The notes under the pieces: model-generated | Told to the model about the DNA's origin: nothing | The model's input: the letters and a program-made list of their open reading frames with translations, nothing else | The model's database searches: none | Program-made: the position numbers and the translations under genes | Part shown: piece after piece, positions 48,561-60,800 of the stretch | How positions within the stretch are numbered: position 1 is the stretch's first letter | How the letters are laid out: each line of letters opens with the position of its first letter | Assembly: GCF_030867145.1 (NCBI RefSeq) | Contig: NC_134414.1 | Span: forward strand, 126,740,465 to 126,804,464 | From: Opisthocomus hoazin | Taxonomy: Eukaryota > Chordata > Aves > Opisthocomiformes > Opisthocomidae | DNA length: 64,000 nt | Reading direction: 5' to 3'

Positions 48561-51286
48561 CAGAGCAAGCCCCACGCTCCCACCAGGGTGGGACATCCGA
48601 CGGCACGGCGCCTGCCTGAGGGAAGGAAGGTCTGGGAGCCAAAGCTGGCTTTCGCCTACCGGCGAGGCTTGAACCTTGTGCTGCTCCTCCACGTGGCAGT
48701 GTTTTCTCAGTCAAGGGCAGAGTAACCAGTGATGGTCACTTCATGGGTTAGGGACAGGAAAAAAAAAGAGGAAAGTTGAACAAAAAAATAAAAAAGACAA
48801 CAGCAGAAGCTTCAGTTAAGCTAAGGGCCATAAGCTACATAAGGGCTGGTGCTGAGAAAAATACAGGTGCAACAAGTCCTTGACCTCACTGTGGCAGAGA
48901 AAGCAGGCACTCTGATCAACCCGTGCTTTAATGCGGGCAGCATAAAGAGCTCACCTCTTGGTGCTAAAGTTGCCTGTGGTTTCAGAAACAGGAAGACCTA
49001 GGTTCTGTAAGGATATGCAGACCATCGCTTTAAGACGAGTTAAAATTACTGGTGATGCTTTTGCACGAAGAGAAGATAAAACAACTGAACACTTCTTTCT
49101 GGTAGGCTCCGTTCACATCTGTAGTAAGGAACAGCCCTCAAGGTCTCGTAAACCTAAGAGAGAACATCTACATGAACACAGAACACATCCCTACCATCCA
49201 TGTTACACATACATTTGTTTTAGATGATTGTTTCCACTTTGAGGTCTAATAAAACTGACCATGCAGATCTCTGAGGTTTATCAGAAGGAAAACCAACACA
49301 CAATCAGCTAGAGTAACAGCTATTCTCTTGAGCTATAGCAATGAATGCAAAATAAACCAGAAGCAGCTGCACCAGTTTTGCTCATGAATTTTAAGTCTAA
49401 CTTTCAGATAAAAATTCAGTCCGATAGCATCTGGAAAGATTCAACACAACAGTGCTTACCGTCTGCTGTGACAAGTTTCCCCTCACGTGTACATTAATTT
49501 AATATTCTTTATGCAGTTAGAGAAGCATGTAACAGCTTTTTTTGACAAGATGAGCCTCATGTGTAATAAACGCAGCCTTGCCATACAGCTATTACACATT
49601 CTGTAAGACCAGTTACTTGTGCGCCCTTCGTGTAAAAGACAGACCTCCCAACACAATGTGCAGCGCAGAATTCTGCATATCCTTATCAGAGTTTACAAAG
49701 CAAAACCAGTACATCAATAATGGGACAACCTACATGCCACCAAGGTAATGTTGCTGCTGAAATCCTGAATTTCTTGAAATTAATTCTGCAAGCTTAAAAC
49801 TAGAAAATGCATCCGAGAAATGACTTTTCCTTCATTCTGCATATGTTTCAATAAACCTATTTAGATTTGCAGACTTCAGGCAAAAAACATTAAACTTAAT
49901 ATTGTAGCATTCAGGGAAAAAGAAAAAATCAACATGCCATGCTTAAAATTAGATTATTTTGAGATGTTTGCTGCGTTTTCAGTGAATGTTTTTTTTTTTT
50001 GCAGGTTGCCTTAGAATGGTCACATTCCCATTACTCCTAAGAGAAAAGTGCATTGTCATACAGAGATTGGAGAGCCTCCTTAGTGTTCAGAACCATTTTT
50101 TTCTTTTTCTTTCTTTCTCATTTTAAACGAAGGCCAGCACTTTTACTAGGATTATACCTATATCTTGTAAGTGCTTCCCCTTTAGATGTGGTGGGGGGAA
50201 AGGGAAACAGGTTTTATTTTTTTTGTCTTTTCCATAACTCAGAATTCCCTATAGAGTTTTTATTCAAACTTTCAAAATTGACTTTGATCACTGACAAGGA
50301 ACGTAAATTCGTAAAGGTGAAGAAATGGGAAAATTATTAGCCTATATAAAAAAAGTGAATATAACTCTTGTAACATTGAACTGCAGTTGTAATTCAAGGA
50401 GTCACTACTGATCCTCTCCCTCCACTCCTGTCCCGTCCCTCCCCCCCCCCCCCGGCTCTGTTCAGAATTTTATTTACTGCAAATCATATCTCTAAAAAGT
50501 CAACTGTCCTCTTATTTCTATGAGCACAGTGCAGTATTCAGGCACTGAGACAGCAAGCACTGGATATAATTATACTAATACATAGGAATATAGCTTCAGG
50601 CAGTGCTAGATAGTGCTCCAAGTCACATAGGCACTGCTCTGGCACCAGCAAGACAACACAAAATATATTTGAGGTTATTTGGAGTGGCAGGAACTGAACT
50701 TAACTGAAGTACCAGTTACAGACTTTTTTTCCCCTTCCTTTGAAAGCTAAGCAAAATAAATGAGAAATTACTGACTACAACACAAGGAAACACAGATACA
50801 GATTTTACAGTCGTCTGTAGAAGTAGCTGTTTTATAGGTAGGCACAGTCCTAAGCTACAATAATTTAAGTATATTTACATACATACTTAAATGACACTGG
50901 CCATTGCGTTAATTCATTTTACCACTGCTACCCTACACTAAATTTTCCAACAAGTTAGCTTATACAGTGTTGACTATGCCGACAGACAAAGATGACATGT
51001 ACGGCCTGAAAGAATATATTATAAAAAAGGACAGCAGTAGCTAATTACTGTATGAAGCATGTTCAGTTTAACTGTACCTCCCATTCAACTTCATTTCATA
51101 ACCTTGAATTGATATTTTTATACCTTGCACCTGCCATCATTGATATTGTCATGGTTTCTTTCTTCCATAATTCTAAAAATCAGAAAAAAATTGTTCCCAA
51201 TATGACCTTTTCAACTGTCAACATACGGAATTCAAGTACTGAAAGTCATCCACATACCAATCAACCTAAAAGTTGGCATTTTTCTG
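48561..51286. other. Intergenic between C3orf38 promoter and LTR
   Basis: AT-rich sequence with no recognised gene or repeat apart from the poly-C run. Confidence 0.6.
50441..50453 (+). repeat. Poly-C run
   Basis: Thirteen C inside a longer C/T-rich stretch from about 50412. Confidence 0.85.
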
Positions 51287-51966
51287 GGCTGGTTTGATTG
51301 GAATCGAGTTAATTTTCTTCATCCAGTCAGAAACTTTTCACTAGCATGGTCCTTATTTGGGTTTAGTTTGAGAGGGAACATAGGAACTTACTGATTTAGT
51401 CACTGCCAGGAAAACCAAGGTCTTCCTCAGCTTCCTATCTGCCAGGTGTGGGGCAGCTGGAAAGGGGGGCATAGAAGGGCAGACCTTGACTGACATCCAG
51501 TTTGATCAATGAGAGTATTCCATACCACCAGCCTCATCAGGCTTTGTACATAACTGGAGCCGGCTCTTCCGGTGCATCAGATCAGCCCTTTTCAGGAGGA
51601 CCGTTCTGGGCAGAACCGTTCTGTTCAGTCAGTTCCGTTGGTTCGGCCTCCTGCCGTCTGTCCTGCCTTTCTTCTCTCTCCTCTCTCCCCGCGGGATCAG
51701 CTCTTCTGGACCAGAGTGCTCTCTTCCCAGGACTGGCCGCTCGACACGGGTGGAGTTTGTGAGGAACTACATTTTATTTTATATATTATTAGTAGCATCA
51801 TTAGTAGTGTGTTAGTATATGAGTATTATTTTGTTATTCCTATTATGCTGTTTTTATTCCAACCCACCAGTTTCCCCTTTTGTCCATTCTCCTCCCCATC
51901 CCGCTGCGGGGGAAGAGAGGGGTGAGGGAGCAGCTGCCTGATGCGTGGTTGCCGGCTTAAAGTACA
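51287..51966 (+). mobile_element. Probable solo LTR, second avian ERVL-like family
   Basis: About 680 bases starting near CTGGTTTGATTGGAATCGAG and ending in the GC-rich stretch GATGCGTGGTTGCCGGCTTA. Between them are GAGTTAATTTTCTTC, GTATTCCATACCA, a TTATTAGTAGCATCATTAG block, TTTTTATTCCAACCCACCAG and CCCCATCCCGCTGCGGGGGA. I recall this order from a widespread avian ERVL LTR in the sense direction. It lies between ZNF654 and C3orf38, antisense to both, with no internal retroviral sequence. Confidence 0.6.
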
Positions 51967-53929
51967 TTTTCTTACTTAATGTAGACTGCTACAGGCACCC
52001 CTGAGCACCTGTTTGGACATCCAGGTGCTTCTAATGGCGAGGTGCTTCATTCGTCCCAGCGCCCCAGCCTCCCCTTGGGCTCAAAGCTCCCTATTTACTC
52101 CTCGCAATCCAGCTCCTCGACACCGGACACCTAACTTTTCCTGCCTTGTTTAGCAGCCACACAAACCCGTTGCGGAGCGGGCCACCGATGAGAACACTTG
52201 CAATGCTGCATCAGGCTGCCAATTTAAGGTACAGTTGCACTGAGAAATTGCTACTTCTGCCTGACACGTTAGCACGTGAAAGGAATTACAACAATATCCA
52301 GGGCATAAAAGTTTACATTTAGTACGTTTATGTATTTTGCAATTAATTCATCAAATGGCTTATGTATACCTTGCCTTTTTGATATTTTGCCTGCAATATG
52401 CATATGCCACAATACCAGAGTTTTGAGAACCCTTACCCTTATGCCCAAACTTAGTAACTTCCTTAGGCAAACACCGTGTCAAAATTATACAAAGTAGAAA
52501 ATAAAGGTAAGTTTGAAGTCAAAAGTTGCACAACAAAATCACCATTCAAAATTTCGCAGAGACAGTCAAAAAACATGAAGAATTTACAGGACTGCAAATA
52601 ATAAATCTAAATAATCCAGCATTTTCAGACGATGGTATTGAACTTTTTGGAGAAAAAAAAAAAGCGCAATTACACTGTCTTTATCTCTGGAATACAGCAT
52701 TGAACCAAGGGGACTAACAAAGCCAAGGAAACAAGAAGCGTATCACACCAGAGGTTACCATTGCTATTTGCAGCATTATCAGAAACAAACATAAGCTCCT
52801 AAGAGCAAAAAACTGAGCCTCGGCTCTATGTCTTAGCACCAACCAACCTTCCTAAGAGGTTTAGGCCAGCATTTGGTACTTGTAACCCAGGGCTGCTGGA
52901 GAACCTGAACAATACTACAACGGAGAAGGAAACAGCTAGAAGCAGAGGTATTTTAAAACTGCTTTATCCAGAGCCGTCTGTGGCCCCAAGCTTGGCCTTC
53001 AAGCCCTACATGACAGTTTCAGAGTGGTTAACCTCCCCCACGTTTTGAAGCCATTGCCCCCCAGAGACAAACACCACACAATCCATTAAAATGAACCTCG
53101 GAAGCTTTATTCCTCCCAACCCTTGCTGCCTCTGCCCTGCCAGCCTCCTGCCCCTGTCCGTATGTGCGTTAAAAACCACTACATGAGCCCTCGGTCACCA
53201 GGTTAGAAGCTCCACAGGCCTGCCCTGCACTGCCCCGAGGTCTGGGCCGACCGCCCAGCAGCGTCCCTCAGCTGGGGCGCGTACCATCTGAATAACGCGC
53301 GATGCTTGTCAGCAACATAGGTATGTACACGAATTACCAAGTCTGGTTCCCACTGCACGTGGCTGGCTGTTTAAATAGATGATCTTAGGGCTGCCAGTGT
53401 TTCGAAGATGGTTAGAGCCAGTCAGACCTGAGGAGTGGACTGCTGGGTGTCTAAGGTGCAAAGGCTGACAGCACCTCTTTCTGCAGCAGGTGCATTCTCC
53501 ACACCTCTCAGACTGATGACCAAAAAAAGCTGTTTCCCTTCATCACACAGACATGCTTCTCTCTTCAGCAGCTATCTTATTTGTAAAGGATCTGTAATAA
53601 TACTATGATTTTTGAAGACTTAACTAAGAGGTCCCAAATTTACCAGAGCAAGTGGTTAATTAGCTAGCAGAAAGAGGCTGGGAGGGGGAATGGATAAAAA
53701 GAGAAAGACAGGAGTTCTCTTTTAATTTCCTTGGTAATCCTGAATATTCTTGGATATACTTGAATAGAATTAGTCTATTCAAATCCAAGCATCCACACAG
53801 CTGGAACATCAAGACCTGGCAGCTTTACACAGGTGCTGTGGAACAATCATATACCAAACATAACACGGTAACTATAAACATTACAGCAGTACTTTCAGAG
53901 TGACTCCTCAAAAGACAAGATCAATTTCT
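51967..53929. other. Intergenic between LTR and ZNF654 3' end
   Basis: No gene was recognised. A GC-richer segment lies at 53090-53300. The composition changes to the AT-rich ZNF654 UTR near 53900. Confidence 0.6.
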
Positions 53930-53949
53930 ATCAACAACAAGGACAATGT

Positions 53950-53955
53950 TTTATT
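53950..53955 (-). terminator. ZNF654: Probable ZNF654 polyadenylation signal AATAAA
   Basis: The minus strand reads TTCAATAAAACATTGTCC, and the next bases contain TTGTTGTTG, a plausible downstream GU-rich element. The composition changes just beyond: GC-rich unique sequence and repeats replace the AT-rich UTR. Assignment to ZNF654 is inferred from position and strand. Confidence 0.5.
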
Positions 53956-55639
53956 GAACAAATCTATGTACAGTACAAAAAAGTTTTTAAAATGAAACAC
54001 TACTGTTGATTTATTGCAGTTTGATGGCTCAGTTTTAATTTGTACTCTTATATAAAATGCAAAGTAAAATAATTTAACATTCAACAAGGAAGCACAAATT
54101 TCCTTTCTTGCTGAACCTGTAACAGCTTTTACAAATTAACAGAGTCCCAAAATGCATACACTGCATTTAATCAGAAAGGTGTTATACAGTACCAAATAAA
54201 TTAAGAAAATAGTAACACTACCACACCCTTTGAGTCTTTTGTCCATACCACTGGTGTTAAACAAGAAAATAAATGAGTACAGCTGAACCTTTAATGTGAT
54301 ATTAAAATCACAAAGTTTAATGTTATAAATTATCCAAACTATACAATTCATATAGTTTCAATGAATATGGCTAAATAACCAAAGTACCAGTGACCTTTCC
54401 CCACAGATATGACCACTTTCAACCTATTTGCAGTATTTCTTTCTTTTGTGGAAGGTGCCTACCAAGGGCAACTCTTCGAAAATTAGAACTTACATGACCT
54501 TTACAGTGACCTGTGATTGGGTTAGAGTAGACAGTCTTAAAAGGAAAATCTAATTCCAAGTTCTAGCCACCTGGAGGAACATTATTAGAATACGATTATT
54601 GGCAATGAAATGTACAAACTTTGATCCAACAAAGCTCCTAAGCTCATGTATAACTTGAGGCAGCTTTAAGATATTTGCATGCTTACATTACACATGTACT
54701 TCAGTATTTCTTGAATCGAAGTGATACATCTTGAAGAAGTATTTCCAATTACATCATATAATGCTCAATGCCTGGGAAAAAAACTCTTTCAATTCTAGAT
54801 TTGGAAGCTTTTTCAGCTGTAGAAGTTGCAAGCTGAGTATAGGGTAATACTCAACATACTAAAATATCCTTAAAAAGTACGCCGAATTCTCCCCCACATT
54901 ACAAGTATCTTTTTGCTCCTAGTTGAAGTTGCTTAATACTGCAACTATCTGACGATACCAACAGGTATCAGAGAGTAGTTTAGAGAAAATGCAATGTCCT
55001 TTGAAGTAAAAATCATTACTTAAAACAAAAATGTTACCACCCACTTGCTACTTTAAGTCAATTTAGCATATTTCTGATAGGTGTCAGGTGATGCTAATGT
55101 TCACCTATGTAAGAATTCAGTTTTCCAGTTCTCCAAAGCGTATATACTGAACACATGGTATAAACAAATGGTGGTGTCCAAGAAAAGCATCTTTGAACAA
55201 AAATGGATTTAATGCAGGTACAAAAAATTATGGTCACAGTTTATGCGTGTACATAGATGCATTTATCTACACACTTAAACCAAAGAAAATACAAATCTCA
55301 ATCATGTTTTTAAAGCATCTTCAAACACATGGAGCTCCAGAAAACGGCAAAAAAAGCACCAAAGATTAAAGGTACATTTAAAAGACTTTACACAAACATT
55401 GTTGACTATTGACTGAGTTTTCAGATTTTTAAAATGCTAATACTTTAAAATTAACCTTTTTTTTCCCCCAATATATTTAAGAAAATTTAACTAGATTAAC
55501 AACGTTAAGCAAAGAAAAGGAAGCCTGGGAACATTCAAGATGGCAACTGGGTCCTTAAAAATTAGTTGGTAACTTGAAAACAAAAAATGTAAAAGTGCAT
55601 TTTGCTGATAAGATCCCAAGTAATTTTATGTTTTAAAAC

Positions 55640-55710
55640 TTTTAATGTATTTATATATGTAAATATATATGTATAGTGTGTATATATGTATATATAATGA
55701 ATGTTGTATT
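55640..55710. repeat. TATATA-rich tract in ZNF654 3' UTR
   Basis: Interrupted TA/TGTA repeats within the predicted 3' UTR. On the minus (transcript) strand this gives AU-rich hairpin-forming sequence. Confidence 0.75.
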
Positions 55711-57845
55711 TAAATATTTTTTTGCAACTGCAAAAAGAATTCTTTGGTGCCTCAAATGTCATACAAATCTCTGAAAGTGGGCCAGTCATTGGTATTAATG
55801 TAATGCACACATACCTGTGATCATAATTTTATAACCTTTTATGTTAATCCAACTCAAAGTTAAGGCAAAAATTTTCTAGAATTCAAGAGTATGATTTTGA
55901 ATTTGTGTTTTTTACCTCCCAGGACGGGAAAATGAAGCAGAATTAATGCAAACATCTGTTTAATTTCACAGAGGATTATCAGCAGAGGCATTACTGAACT
56001 ATTAAAGTTCCACAACTACTTAACAGCCTATTTTACAGTGAAACTCTTAGGTTTGCAAGCGTGAGCCATTGCTACAATGAACAGATCTTTTATGTACCTC
56101 TTGATTTTTTTACTTACTAGTTTTTACATATCTGTTGATTTAAGCAAGTTGATCATCTTATTATGCCATACACACATTATGATGAACTACTCAGTAAGCG
56201 AACTAGCTGAGCAGAACAGTTGGTCTTTGCTGTCCTACATTTCTGTGATGACTCCATTTGTACACACCAGTTTTCACCATTATACCTTCCATGCCTACAA
56301 TCACACTAAAATTTTCAGCTACCTGCACAGACCAGGATCCCAAATAAAACATTTTTAGGTGGCAAGGCAGGATAAGATAAATTAGAGGATAAATTATCAC
56401 AGTAATTAGACAATGTGTATGTTTGTCATGCCTCTGTTTGGGGTGGGAAGACCAAAAACTACAACAGCATCCTTTTGGTTTCCAAATGTCCTGTATTTCA
56501 ATGTTCCATGCAGAGCTCAATGACTCTAATTTCCTGTCTTCACTTTCTCATTTTTTCTACAAACAGTGAGTTTTGGATAAAGTGCTTAATATTTAAGTCT
56601 AACTCCTTCACTAACTTCTGGGAAAGGCTATCTTTTCAAGAGATACTATTATAGAGAGTTCTAATGTGTCTTAAAGGTTGAGTCCATATGTATTTTTTCC
56701 CTTCCTCTAGACAGTAAATAAGTAGTTACAGTCCTGAGTTGTGAACTACCACCACCAAGCAATATCACGTATGTGAAACAGGCTCTTCCTGATCTTTTTT
56801 TTTTTTCCAACTTGACATGTGCTCTGCTTTTGTCTGCTCCCCCCCCTTTTTTTAAAAAACAGGAAGCCATCTCAAGTTTTTTTCAGTCACACCAACAGCG
56901 AAGGACCCCTGTATTTGCATAAAATTAGTTTAACTTTGCCCTGTAATGCAGGCTTAACCCCCTTCACATTCTGTATTTGTTTCAATCGGCTTCTGCTAAT
57001 ATCCACACAATCTGTGCAAGTACTGCTTGTATTAGTCTTCCTGCACCTACAACGGATGTTTTACAAGACACTCTTAACATACACATTTACCATAGCCTTG
57101 AAAAGGGCATCTCTTGCATCCATCTGATTTCCACTGTGCATAACTTTCACACTTAATACCACATGAACTCACTTTTCCTTGCATGCTCTGTACTTCAAGT
57201 TTTTGGCTATTCGAGCATTCCATCCATCTTTGATTTCTTTCTACATTCCTCTTTTTGGATTCTGAGTTTATTAAATGAGCTCCGTGCTTTTTAGCAGATA
57301 ATGGAATCACATACTCAAAACTTGACAAAAAGAATGCATGGTTCCTCTGTGCTTTTCTTATCCGTATTACAGTAACATAGCACGTTCTTGAATGATTCCT
57401 TCCCAGCTGTGTGGATGGATATCCTTTAACCACACATTTACCAACCAATGCAGCTTTCAGAATTGGCTGGTTTTATTTCCATAAGGCAATTAACACCTCT
57501 GTTTTCTCTGCTTGCCCAACTATATGCCTTTTCCTTAAACCTTCATGCTAGAAAGACTGTGCTGCTAAGCTTCAATCACACATTTGGAATGAATGTGGCT
57601 TTTCAGATAACTGGTACTTTGGGGATTTTGTAGCAACCTTTCTGGACTCAAGACCTGCAGAGCTCCTATTATTCCTCTGTGAGTTCTGTCTAGAAAATGT
57701 GCTTTGTCTTTATCAAGGTCATGTTTTTCTTTAGTAATTTGAGACTGCTTTATGATTAAGGCCAACTGGGAAACAAACTTATGCTTCTTCATGTAGTGTT
57801 TTCTTACACCACTCTTCATTTGATACATTTTCCCACAACATTGAA

Positions 57846-57853
57846 TCAGGCAC
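57846..57853 (-). CDS. ZNF654: ZNF654 last coding segment: two residues and stop
   Basis: After the acceptor TTCTCTTTTACAG the exon opens with GT GCC TGA. Together with the A left over from the previous exon this reads Ser-Ala-stop and completes the C-terminus ...DSDDESA. The intron (57854-58237) is 384 bp, with a consensus GTAAGT donor and a polypyrimidine-rich acceptor. The call is supported by the splice sites, the phase and my recollection that human ZNF654 ends the same way. The rest of this exon would be 3' UTR. Confidence 0.75.
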
Positions 57854-60800
57854 CTGTAAAAGAGAATGCACTGGGATCAAAATGAAGACTAACAAATGTA
57901 AATCATTCTTTAATTTAGAACACTGCTTATGTTTTTCAACATGTTTAGTTTCACACATGCAAGGAAAGAATGACCCCCTCCTGTTTTATGAGAAGTCTTT
58001 CCCATTAGAGTTGCCTACCAATTCTCACCACCTCTTTCTTATTCTAAACAGCACGTCCAATCTGAACTTCCAATTTAGCACAGTATTGTGATTTAATTGT
58101 CTACATTCTAGCATATTACAATTGCTTAGAAGTTGTGTCTGTCTTATCTATTCCACCAGGCTGCCTGTTTTCAAAGACCATTTTCTGGTTGGTATTTACC
58201 TCCAAACAAACCAACCCAGAAGGCCTGTAAGACTTACTTTCATCATCTGAATCGAATCCAAAGAGCGTCTGACACTTCTTTTGTGCAAGGTGAGCCTCAA
58301 GTGCTTCTGAATTACAGTAGATGGTCAAGCAGTTGCCACATCTAAGTCTTTCTGTTGATTTGCTACAAAATTGATCTTGTTCAGAACGAGCATCTACTGT
58401 ATCAGTCAAAATTTTTCTACGTTTTGGCATGCTAATGTATCGTTCATCAAGATAACTTGGAGGCAATGGTCTAACGTATGGTTTTGTTATGATGACACCA
58501 TATGAAGTATTCTCTGTTGTCTGATTTGGTTTAGAAGGTAATTGCGAGGCAGCAGCATTATTTTGCGGTGTATCATGACAATTCTGTAAAACTGGTAACA
58601 CTGACCCATTTTCTGTCCTTGTTTCATCTGCCACTCTGTCCAAAGGTATTTCTGATGACTTTGATGATGTCTGATCTAGGTCACTGTGCCCATTGACTAG
58701 TTGGTCGCTAACGACATTACAGTTTTCAGAATTTGGCTGTAACACAGGTGTCTTTTGGTCTATCAAAGTTAAAACTGTAGCACTACTCTCAGATGAACTT
58801 TCATTTCCATTGTGAATTACATTATTTGCTTTCTTCTCAACACTTTGAATATATGTCTTTGGTTCTGTAGAATCCTTCCTTGCCTTCCAAGTTGGAATTG
58901 GTAAATCTACAGTTTCTTTTTCATTAATAGATTCATCATCTTGGTAACTACAAAGTTCTGAAGCATCATCTGAAGAATCTTTTTCACTTGCATCTTCTGA
59001 ACATTCTGATGTTTTATTTAAATAATGCTGAGCCTCATGTTCATACAGCAAAGGGAGCTCCTCAAATAGTTCGCAGCACTCTGCAAAATTGCACTGAGCT
59101 TTAAAAACACTATGACTTTTTGTATGTTCTGCAAGCTCCGTTGACAGCTTAAATCTCTGATTACAATTAAAGTGTAAACAAAAGTAGACATTTGGATACA
59201 CATGTCTCTTCAGGTGGTCTACAAAATGTTGTGAATCAGCAAATTTTCTCTGGCAGAACCGACATTTTCCTTTATTCCATTTCATTATATGTTGCTGCAC
59301 CTTCAAATCAGTTGGATGAGCTTTTCTTGCATGTTTATTGAGGAATCGTATCTTTTTAAATGCTCTACCACAACCATTAGCAGGGCACTTAAAGCTTCCT
59401 TCCTCATCCATAGCGTCAATTTCTTTTTGAGGGCAAAAAGCTCCATTCACTTTGTGCAGAACAGGTGACTCTTTACTTGAGCTATCATCATCATCTTCAG
59501 GCAAACTTTCTGTACTTAAAGCATCAGGAACATTATTAAAACAGCTGTCACTACTATTTTCAGTAGCATCATCCTGGTCACTTACATGGTTTTCCACCAC
59601 ATCAAGTACCTGTTCTGGATTCTCTTCCTCCACTTGGACCACTTGGTCAGCACTTGGAGCTACTGCAGTCTCTGGTTCATTATCTTTGGAACCATCAGAA
59701 TTCCCGTTTTCAAGAGACAGAGAAACATCAGAACATTCTACTTCATTAACAGCAGGAGCTTGCTGACCAGCCTCAAGAACTGCAGCAAGATATTGCCTTT
59801 CTATCTTCCTGACATGATTCTTTAAGTGCTTCAGCATAAGTCCTTTTTGCCTGAACTTTCTGGTGCAAAGTACACAGGAAAAGCTGCCCTTTTTTTGGTG
59901 AGCTTGTGCATGTTTCACAATGTGACCACCAAGAAATTCCTTGTTGCATATCACACAGCGGTGTCTTGGTACAGTTTGATCTAACATTTCAGGTGCCTCA
60001 AGAGCTTCATGGTTCTTTTTGGCATTACCTTTGGACTGGGCTTCAGAGAGGTCTTCAGGGTCAAGCTCCCCATTGCTTGCATCTGTTAAACAGACACGTT
60101 CCTCACTCAGACCCCTATACTCTGTTATCTTCTCTGTATTTGCAGTAGAGTTTTCCAGTGTACTTTCACTTAAGCCAATGAAGGCTTTATCCCCCAATAA
60201 TGCTAAACAATTCTGCTTGATCATCAAGAAATTCCAAAACTCAGGATCAAAAAACAAACCTTTTTTCAAAATCGGAAGCAATTCAAAACGTACACGGTTT
60301 TGAACTGAACTAGTGCACTCATTGTATTCTTCATCTGCACATTTGTATAAATGTTCGACAGTGTAGTACGATTCCAAGGTGCGCTCAAGAAAAAATATTG
60401 AAAGAGCACAAATTCTGAGGATCTCTAAGTCATTTGGCAGAAAATGAGCAATTGCTTTATAAATAAGACTTTTCATGTTGGGATCTTCACGGAGGTCCAG
60501 CTGTAGGGCACATCCACATATCTCAACACATATCTGAAGACCATCTTCACCAACCTGCACAAAGGAAATTGCAGTGCACATTATTATAGAGTATGCATAA
60601 TGGTATTTTCCTTATGGGCTTACAGAAGTCTACAGCTTGAAAGTAAAACAAAAAAATCGGATCCTCAGAAAAAAAATAACTAGTCTAAACAGCGCCCAAA
60701 CATCTACATCCCTTGTATTTATATTAATCTACCTGCAAAATAGTTAGGAGTTCAGAAAGCATCCTGCTAGTAAATTTTGCCTAAAGGCATGTACATTTTA

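Larger units (their letters stand above)
53930..57845 (-). other. ZNF654: Predicted ZNF654 3' untranslated region
   Basis: About 3.9 kb of AT-rich sequence follows the predicted stop. No long uninterrupted frame occurs apart from the two open stretches described in the findings (57565-57852 and 57074-57448). The end is placed by a canonical AATAAA on the minus strand at 53950-53955, followed within about 20 bases by a T/G-rich stretch. A TATATA-rich tract lies inside at 55640-55710. Length and end are inferred, since earlier AATAAA-like sites could also be used. Confidence 0.55.

Noticed and set aside
52526-52717. 63-codon plus-strand frame with protein-like composition
   Set aside because: Short, AT-rich context, no recognised family, no promoter or splice context.
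60555-60581. ATG at 60579-60581 as the start of the zinc-finger protein
   Set aside because: The nine codons before the acceptor are intronic. The upstream exon at 62311-62452 supplies the conserved preceding residues in phase.
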